A DNA stretch of 34,860 bases from Nitrospirota bacterium (GTDB taxonomy: Bacteria; Nitrospirota; Thermodesulfovibrionia; Thermodesulfovibrionales; Magnetobacteriaceae): assembly GCA_015233265.1 (NCBI GenBank), contig JADFXZ010000001.1, positions 5,195 to 40,054 on the forward strand, read 5' to 3'. Made by a program: the position numbers and the translations under genes. Below the pieces are notes generated by a model. It saw only the letters and a list, made by a program, of their open reading frames with translations. It was not told where the DNA came from and did no database searches. This document shows, piece after piece, positions 29,743-34,860 of this stretch. The number at the start of each line of letters is the position of its first letter. Position 1 is the stretch's first letter.

Positions 29743-30792
29743 TTAATCACAAATCATGTCCATTCTCAGCGGAGTCCCTTTTTCTATATTGACCTTTGCC
29801 CTCTTGCCCAGAATGATATTTAAAAAACGCGGGTGAAGGCCAAAGCCCGGACGTATTGATTTGACATTTGCCTCGGTAAACGGCTCAAGTGCTGCAATTG
29901 CCTCCACTGCAAACAGCGAACGGGCGTGTTGCCTGCTTTTTCCCACCTTCTCTGAGATAGTGTAATCTGCCCTGCCAAGCGCTCTCTCCACATCTCTGAC
30001 AGCCCGCACCATTTCAGCAAACTCAGCGGGGTCAAGCGAAAATTGGGCGTCCGGGCCTCCCATAGCCTTATCCAGTATAAAATGTTTTTCTATAATCGAG
30101 GCCCCAAGCGCTGCTGCCGCCGCAGCCGCCAAGTGCCCCGTCGTATGGTCTGAAAGCCCCGTTACCACGCCAAAGCGCTCTGCCAGATATGGCATTGCCC
30201 GGAGGTTCAGCTCCTCAAACGGCGTGGGATAGACAGAGGCGCACTTCAGTATGGCGATCTCATTGTTGCCGGTTTGTCTGATGGCAGAAATTGCCTCCTC
30301 AATGTCCAGTAATTCGGCAATACCGGTTGATAGAATTATAGGTTTACCCTTTGAGGCCGCATATTGAATCAGAGGGATGTCGGTTATCTCAAACGAGGCA
30401 ATCTTGTACGCCGGGGCCTCCATCGACTCAAGATAGTCCACAGCGGTCTTGTCAAACGGGGAGGAAAAACATATGAGGCCAAGCATGGAAGCCGCCCGCC
30501 TCAGGCGCGGGTACCAGTCCCACGGGGTAGCGGCCTCAGTATAGAGCTGATACAGGGTTTTCCCATCCCAAATAGTGCCCTGATTTATTTGAAAACAATC
30601 ACGCTCAGAGTCCAGCGTTATCGTATCCGGGCGATAGGTCTGAAGTTTGACGGCGTCTGCCCCTGCCTCTTTCATTGCGGTAATCGACTCAAGGGCAATA
30701 GAAAAGTCCTGACCGTGGTTGGCCGAGAGCTCGGCAATTATGAAGACCGGCTCACCCGGTCCAATTTTCCTGTCATTAATCGTTATTGTCAC
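29743..30792 (-). CDS. pseI: Pseudaminic acid synthase (NeuB/PseI family)
   Basis: The 349-residue protein has a NeuB TIM barrel, FIIAELSANHGQDF, AGADAVKLQTYRPDTITLDS, FSSPFDKTAVDYLESM, YKIASFEITDIPLI, ILSTGIA, GLSDHTTGHLAA and EKHFILDKAMGGPDAQFSL, and a C-terminal SAF (antifreeze-like) domain with ARSLFAVEAIAALEPFTEANVKSIRPGFGL. NeuB-family enzymes condense phosphoenolpyruvate with a six-carbon amino sugar to a nonulosonic acid. The motifs agree best with PseI; LegI is the main alternative. The GTG start overlaps the HAD gene stop (GTGA). The partner hydrolase pseG begins the same operon. Confidence 0.93.
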   Translation of the reverse strand: MTITINDRKIGPGEPVFIIAELSANHGQDFSIALESITAMKEAGADAVKLQTYRPDTITLDSERDCFQINQGTIWDGKTLYQLYTEAATPWDWYPRLRRAASMLGLICFSSPFDKTAVDYLESMEAPAYKIASFEITDIPLIQYAASKGKPIILSTGIAELLDIEEAISAIRQTGNNEIAILKCASVYPTPFEELNLRAMPYLAERFGVVTGLSDHTTGHLAAAAAAALGASIIEKHFILDKAMGGPDAQFSLDPAEFAEMVRAVRDVERALGRADYTISEKVGKSRQHARSLFAVEAIAALEPFTEANVKSIRPGFGLHPRFLNIILGKRAKVNIEKGTPLRMDMICD

Positions 30793-31463
30793 ACATCATC
30801 TCCGAAGTACTCAGATAAATTGTTGATAATTTTCTGTGCCGAATATAATTTCACCTTGGGCGCGGGTTTATTAATGCCGGGCTCACGCTTAATCTGAACA
30901 CTTTTCATGCCAAGTACATTTGGAGCAAAAAAGTCTTTCGACGAGTCATCACCAATATATACGCAGTCGCTGGCCGGGACGCCAAGCATCTTCAGCGCCA
31001 TCTTAAACGGCACGGGGGAGGGTTTCCAGAATTCCCTGCCAATGGCATCCGTATAGATGATTACATCGAAAAGTCTGGCTATCCCCAGGGCAGAGACCTT
31101 GTGTTTCTGGACAACTGCCATGCCGTCAGTTATCAGACCGGTTTTAACGCCTGAGGCGCGCAGCTGTTCAAGTATTGGAATAACCTCCGGATACACGCTG
31201 ATGGCGGGTTCGTGAGTGCGGTAAATGTATATGAGATAACGAATCGTCTCCTTGTCAAATATATGGAGCCTTTCAAGGAGTATATCAAACACCTTCCCGC
31301 GTCCAAACCCCTTGAGTATTTCAATTGCCTCTTGCAAGACAATATCCTCATCAATGCCGTAATGGCTGCTTATGAAGCCCGCCACAGCCCTAAATCCACT
31401 CTCTACATAGTCCGTTTCACGGTAGAGTGTGTCGTCAAGGTCAAAGAGCGCCGCGGCTGTCAC
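30789..31463 (-). CDS. HAD-superfamily hydrolase
   Basis: The 224-residue protein has the HAD motifs: I DLDDTLY (nucleophile and acid Asp), II ITDG, III Lys in FWKPSPVPF, IV GDDSSKDF. The cap is an all-helical insert of C1 type (about 18-90). It is a phosphatase candidate for a sugar phosphate; in this operon it could dephosphorylate a nonulosonate or an intermediate, but the substrate is not shown. GTG start overlapping the ATP-grasp stop by GTGA. Confidence 0.9.
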   Translation of the reverse strand: MTAAALFDLDDTLYRETDYVESGFRAVAGFISSHYGIDEDIVLQEAIEILKGFGRGKVFDILLERLHIFDKETIRYLIYIYRTHEPAISVYPEVIPILEQLRASGVKTGLITDGMAVVQKHKVSALGIARLFDVIIYTDAIGREFWKPSPVPFKMALKMLGVPASDCVYIGDDSSKDFFAPNVLGMKSVQIKREPGINKPAPKVKLYSAQKIINNLSEYFGDDV

Positions 31464-32437
31464 TTAATTGCCCTTATCTGTGAGGCGTCAAGGTACATGT
31501 CCTCTGTATATCTGAGCATATGGAGGCCGTCTTTGAATTGCCCAAGCACAGGGGTTAATTTCTCACCGTTTAAGAGTTTAATGACAAAGCGTGGCGTATC
31601 TGCCCCAGCCGCAATCGAAAGCGATGCCCCACCGCCGAAGCGCGGGTTTATCTCTATGAACTTTACCTTGGCACCATCTAAAAAACACTGAATCGTATTA
31701 TGCCCTACCAGCCCGAGCTGCTGCGAAAGCCTTGCCGCCTCGGCAATGAGTTGCGGGTTGTTAAGCGTTTTGCCAATAAATGACTCGCCGCCAAATACCC
31801 CAATGCGTCGGCGCGGGACGGCGGAAATCACCTGTCCGGTGAAATCGATAAATACATCTATGGTATACTCATCAGCCTGAATATACTCCTGAACGATTGC
31901 CTCAGGGTCGGCCTCAAGCAGAAATCTTAGGGCATCTTCACTGTCGAGCCGTGCGACTTTAGCGCTTCCTTTGCCAAATCGCGGCTTTAAAAAGACAGGG
32001 TAATGAATACTATCTGCGCCGCCCCCATCTGCGGCAATGTTATAGCAGTGCGGCGATTCAAATCCATGCGATTGACAATAATTTACGAACAACCTCTTGT
32101 CCTGGCAGATAGCAATCGTCTGAGGCGGGGCAACCATTACAGTTGTTCCAATGGAGCGAAACCTGTCAAGTTGCTCCGCAAATATGGGGAGTTCCTCGTC
32201 CCTTGTTGGGACTATAAGGCGTACCTTATTGGCCTCACAAATGGTGATTAATGTGGCAATAAAATTGGGGTCATCGTCACGGGGGATGAGGAAATGGCCG
32301 TCTGCCGCATAGAGCGCCGCTGACAGCGGGCTTATGTCGGCTGCATATACGTGACCTCCGCCTTCTTTTTTGAGCGCCTCTTTAAAGCATCTGACAAGAG
32401 TCACCTTTCTTGAGGCGCTTGTAATGAGGACATTCAT
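31460..32437 (-). CDS. ATP-grasp family ligase, carbamoyl-phosphate-synthase-like
   Basis: The 325-residue protein has a Rossmann-like preATP-grasp domain (VLITSASRKVTLVRCFKEAL, VYAADISPLSAALYAAD) and an ATP-grasp domain with PVFLKPRFGKGSAKVARL, AIVQEYIQADEYTIDVFID, and the metal/ATP site FIEINPRFGGGASLS. ATP-grasp ligases activate a carboxylate as acyl phosphate and join it to an amine or similar nucleophile. Such genes occur in surface-sugar operons, where they may add an amino acid or other acyl group to a sugar. Its place between an SDR and a HAD enzyme, in an operon with pseG and pseI, suggests a modified nonulosonic acid; this is inference. ATG start overlaps the SDR stop (ATGA). Confidence 0.88.
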   Translation of the reverse strand: MNVLITSASRKVTLVRCFKEALKKEGGGHVYAADISPLSAALYAADGHFLIPRDDDPNFIATLITICEANKVRLIVPTRDEELPIFAEQLDRFRSIGTTVMVAPPQTIAICQDKRLFVNYCQSHGFESPHCYNIAADGGGADSIHYPVFLKPRFGKGSAKVARLDSEDALRFLLEADPEAIVQEYIQADEYTIDVFIDFTGQVISAVPRRRIGVFGGESFIGKTLNNPQLIAEAARLSQQLGLVGHNTIQCFLDGAKVKFIEINPRFGGGASLSIAAGADTPRFVIKLLNGEKLTPVLGQFKDGLHMLRYTEDMYLDASQIRAIK

Positions 32438-33399
32438 GGGGCGGCCTTTAAGACCTCACGTTCGTATTGGATTATCTCCTCTATGCCCTGAGAAAGTGTC
32501 GTTGGGGGGTGCCAATTTGTGAGATTTGTGAGCAGCCCGATGTCTGCCGTACTGTTTTCGTATAGCTCAGTTGAGCCGCGGTCAATTATTTTTACATCGA
32601 TAAGGCAGGAAAGCGCACGCAGGACATCCCCTACGCTATGGCTTTGGCCTGAGCCAAGATTTACCACGCCTGCTGCCCCCTCTGCCAGGGCAAGCCTATA
32701 CAGCCCATGGGCCACGTCGCGGGCATAGATATAGTCAAAACGGTTGTCCTTGTTATAGGCAGTCAATGGTGCGCCGTTTAAGGCTGCCCTTACCCATCGC
32801 GATATTATATCTCTGGAGCCTTTGCCATAGACGCGGTATATCCTGGCATGGACTGCCCTGAGGTCAGGCCTGAGATACTCCATTATAAAATCAAGCTCCT
32901 TCTCGGTGTAATATTTTGATGCCCCTGTGACGTTTCGCGCAGCAACGGGGGAGTCTTCTCTGAGGTAAACGGGGTCTGGCCGCAGAGAGTCAGACATATA
33001 GAGCGCTGGGGAATATATAAGATATGACGAGGCAAATATAAATACGCTAAGCGTCTTAACGCGGCTTGCCGCATCTGCAATTTTGTGGCTTAACAGGGTG
33101 TTGTCTTTCCAGTTGACACCCCAGAACTCAGGCGATTCCTTTGAGCGCTCAAAGGCCGCCGCAAGGTGGAACATGACCTCTGGTTGAAATGCCTCAATCT
33201 CGTCTATAGAGTCTGTGGCAAGGTCTTTGGTGATATGGGTGATGCCAGCGGCATTAATTGCTTTTGGCAGCGGGTTTTTATCTATCGACAAGACAGTCCC
33301 CCCGGCCTCAGAGATAATATTAATGAGTTGCCGTCCTATTACCCCGGCCCCTCCGGTTACAACACATCGTGTGTCTTTAAAATCAGGATTCACATTCAC
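32434..33399 (-). CDS. NAD-dependent epimerase/dehydratase (extended SDR)
   Basis: The 321-residue protein is an extended SDR: nucleotide-binding VTGGAGVIGRQL (GGxGxxG), DKNP in strand 2, HLAAAFERS, the catalytic region FASSYLIYS, and YYTEK providing the YxxxK dyad. A C-terminal sugar-binding part follows, with RIYRVYGKGSRDII and VNLGSGQSHSV. Members make UDP- or dTDP-sugars by epimerisation, dehydration or reduction. It is not PseB by motif alone; the substrate is unknown. The GTG start overlaps the pseG stop by GTGA. Confidence 0.9.
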   Translation of the reverse strand: MNVNPDFKDTRCVVTGGAGVIGRQLINIISEAGGTVLSIDKNPLPKAINAAGITHITKDLATDSIDEIEAFQPEVMFHLAAAFERSKESPEFWGVNWKDNTLLSHKIADAASRVKTLSVFIFASSYLIYSPALYMSDSLRPDPVYLREDSPVAARNVTGASKYYTEKELDFIMEYLRPDLRAVHARIYRVYGKGSRDIISRWVRAALNGAPLTAYNKDNRFDYIYARDVAHGLYRLALAEGAAGVVNLGSGQSHSVGDVLRALSCLIDVKIIDRGSTELYENSTADIGLLTNLTNWHPPTTLSQGIEEIIQYEREVLKAAP

Positions 33400-34409
33400 A
33401 TCCCCCTTATTATCTCTACGGCTTCCATAGCCTGTATTACCCTGTGGCTGCCAAATCCGTCGACAAGCCTTTGGGCAAGTGCTGACTGTGTCTTTCTTAG
33501 TTTCACATTTGTCACTAATTTTAACAGATTTCCCCTGATTTCGTCTTCAGTGGCGGTCTTAAACCATCCGGTGTCGATAAATAATCCGAGGCTGTTTAAT
33601 CCCGAAACAAGAAAATCCTCAATTGGGGTAATCCTGCCCACCACACTAGGCACACCCATAAAGGCCAGTTCCCACACTGTAGTCCCCCCGGATGTAATGG
33701 CGGCGTCCTGTGAGGCCATAAGGCTTGCCATATCTGTAACGTTCTGCAGGATTGTCACGGGGCTTGCAGTCTTTACCGCTTTAATCGATTCGATATTCGG
33801 GTTTCCCGCGCCAACTACGACGGTTATCCTGATTGCTTTGAGGTCTTTGATAGCAGTTAAGACCTTTAGAGTGAAATTGTCCCTGTCTGCCCCGCCAAGG
33901 GTTAGAAGTACGTTAGCGCACGCCTCTGTGATAGTTTTTTCGATGCCACGGTGTCTGATAAACTCCCGCCTCAGAAGAATAAACTGCGTCCCTAAGAGGA
34001 GCTTTGTGCCGGGTGCGTGATTGTACGTAAGTCCGTGGGCATGGAGGTTTTGATTCAGGACGATATCGCCGTAGTAGAAGTCCAGGGCTGCCATGTCGTC
34101 GATGATGAGGACTTTAGAGCCTGCGTCCTTCAGGGATTTATGAAAACGGCTGTCAAAGGCCACGCCATCGGCAACTGCCCATGAGGTACTATACGGCTGG
34201 ACAACTGTGTCAGCGGCACACGTGAGAAGCCGGACGTCAAAGCCCTCCTGTGGCGCTAGCAGCCTTTCTATAAGGCCGCGCGATTGACAATAAGTAGTAA
34301 ACGAAACCCGCCAGCCACACTCTCTAAACGCCTGCCCAAGCGCCAGACAGCGCATAAGATGCCCCGTGCCGATTTCAGGATACGCATCTGCCCGAATTAC
34401 AACATCCAT
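33396..34409 (-). CDS. pseG: PseG-family UDP-sugar hydrolase (pseudaminic acid pathway)
   Basis: The 337-residue protein begins VIRADAYPEIGTGHLMRCLALGQAF, the PseG signature with His17, the proposed catalytic residue of C. jejuni PseG. It has a first domain with LIIDDMAALDFYYGDIVLNQN, LLGTQFILLRREF, then LLTLGGADRDNFTLKVL and the uracil/phosphate-binding SQDAAITSGGTTVWELAFMGVPSVV. PseG removes UDP from the dideoxy-diacetamido-sugar before condensation by PseI. First gene of the six-gene operon, each next gene overlapping by four bases as far as pseI. The ATG has no obvious ribosome site. A weak promoter (TTGCCA, 16 bp, GATAAC) lies upstream and would leave a short leader. Confidence 0.9.
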   Translation of the reverse strand: MDVVIRADAYPEIGTGHLMRCLALGQAFRECGWRVSFTTYCQSRGLIERLLAPQEGFDVRLLTCAADTVVQPYSTSWAVADGVAFDSRFHKSLKDAGSKVLIIDDMAALDFYYGDIVLNQNLHAHGLTYNHAPGTKLLLGTQFILLRREFIRHRGIEKTITEACANVLLTLGGADRDNFTLKVLTAIKDLKAIRITVVVGAGNPNIESIKAVKTASPVTILQNVTDMASLMASQDAAITSGGTTVWELAFMGVPSVVGRITPIEDFLVSGLNSLGLFIDTGWFKTATEDEIRGNLLKLVTNVKLRKTQSALAQRLVDGFGSHRVIQAMEAVEIIRGM

Positions 34410-34470
34410 AGTCTATATAAGTTATCATGACCGGCTTGATAGTGGCAACGCCAAGTCTTGTAAAACAGGG

Positions 34471-34720
34471 GCAAATTTATTCTCCATCATTAAGTAAGCG
34501 GTAGTTGCATAGTTTGTTGTCATCCTTGTCCCTTTCTGTCATTCCAGCCTGCAGACTGTGTCATAATAGATTCCGGAGATTGTTCATGCAAATTAGAATC
34601 ATCCTGAGCCTGTCGAAGGATGCTCCTTTGTATATTATTTCTCCATAAATCGGCAATCCTTCGACAAGCTCAGGATGATTCGACTGGGTGATTTCAGATG
34701 AAGAATCATTTTTACTGTCT
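34471..34720. repeat. Composite repeat: block A copy plus MITE-like element copy 3
   Basis: 34471-34540 matches 22261-22328 in the same direction (AAATTTATTCTCCATCAT, GTTGCATAGTTTGTTG). It runs into TCATTCC and then 34552-34720, which is the reverse complement of 23767-23933 with about six differences by eye. The inner palindrome arms are 34596-34621 and 34656-34681. This fills most of the gap after pseG. Confidence 0.85.
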
Positions 34721-34768
34721 AAATAGAGTCTGTCCATAAACTCTAACGTCTCAATAAATCAGGGGAAA

Positions 34769-34860
34769 TGGTATAATATCAGAGAAATCAGAAACGAGGG
34801 GTGAGTAAAGTGGACCCCTTTGTCAAGACCACTTTTTAGTGGACTTAAGATATACCCCTC
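34769..34860 (+). promoter_or_regulatory. Extended -10 promoter and inverted repeat at the window edge, possible IS end
   Basis: TGGTATAAT (34769-34777) is a good extended -10. Downstream, GAGGGGT (34796-34802) is inverted at 34854-34860 (ACCCCTC), enclosing two AGTGGAC words and an AAGTGG/CCACTT hairpin followed by five T. A GTG at 34801 after GAGGGG opens only 12 codons. This could be the border of an insertion sequence or an attenuator for a gene beyond the window. Confidence 0.3.

Noticed and set aside
1..34860. tRNA or rRNA genes
   Set aside because: I looked through the intergenic regions and saw no cloverleaf with a conserved TTCGA arm or rRNA-like sequence; a tRNAscan run would settle it.

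Overview
The window reads as a piece of an anaerobic or microaerophilic bacterial chromosome of intermediate GC. A folate/one-carbon operon carrying metV and the CO-dehydrogenase nickel-insertion ATPase cooC points to a Wood-Ljungdahl-type C1 pathway. Together with fdhD, many two-component and c-di-GMP proteins and pseudaminic-acid genes, it suggests a motile, deep-branching Gram-negative such as a Nitrospirota (Thermodesulfovibrionia/Magnetobacterium-like) or deltaproteobacterial-type lineage. The lineage is inference; no rRNA or tRNA gene is visible.

Layout, left to right. 1-1254: the 3' part of clpB. 1.3-2.6 kb: an AT-rich two-gene insert, an unknown 264-aa protein plus a PIN-domain protein. 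2.6-4.0 kb: a PAS/DHp kinase fragment without an ATPase domain and a response regulator with an ArsR-like output domain. 4.0-4.3 kb: a candidate structured RNA and a terminator. 4.3-5.9 kb: lexA and fdhD, both with promoters placed so that the mRNAs should be almost leaderless. 6.0-8.4 kb: a secreted serine hydrolase/NamZ fusion. 8.5-13.2 kb: an HD-GYP c-di-GMP phosphodiesterase overlapping a large hybrid histidine kinase. 13.3-14.75 kb (minus): cysM and an OsmC-family protein. 15.0-15.5 kb: a zinc-ribbon/PilZ protein. 15.5-17.3 kb (minus): a GNAT and a PseG-like protein that has lost the key histidine. 17.6-21.2 kb (minus): the operon cooC-fau-folE-folD-metV. 21.3-22.2 kb (minus): a TRL-family lipoprotein and an unknown protein built from two WDHxxW repeats.

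22.2-24.1 kb is the most unusual part. Two tandem RiPP precursor genes share a nitrile-hydratase-like (NHLP) leader but have completely different cores, one Cys-rich and one Cys-free and proteusin-like. They are bracketed by inverted copies of an interspersed repeat and sit beside a MITE-like palindromic element. A near-identical copy of that element recurs, inverted, at 34.5 kb. No modifying enzyme or transporter for these peptides lies in the window.

24.2-26.0 kb: an exported 5'-nucleotidase-family enzyme with a strong terminator. 26.0-27.0 kb (minus): two Ser/Gln-rich low-complexity proteins sharing a C-terminal motif. 27.0-28.4 kb: AT-rich DNA with a GNAT and a small membrane protein. 28.6-34.4 kb (minus): a tightly overlapping six-gene operon pseG-SDR-ATP-grasp-HAD-pseI-flavoprotein for a nonulosonic-acid (pseudaminic-type) sugar and probably a modified derivative. 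34.4-34.86 kb: a repeat cluster and a promoter leading off the window.
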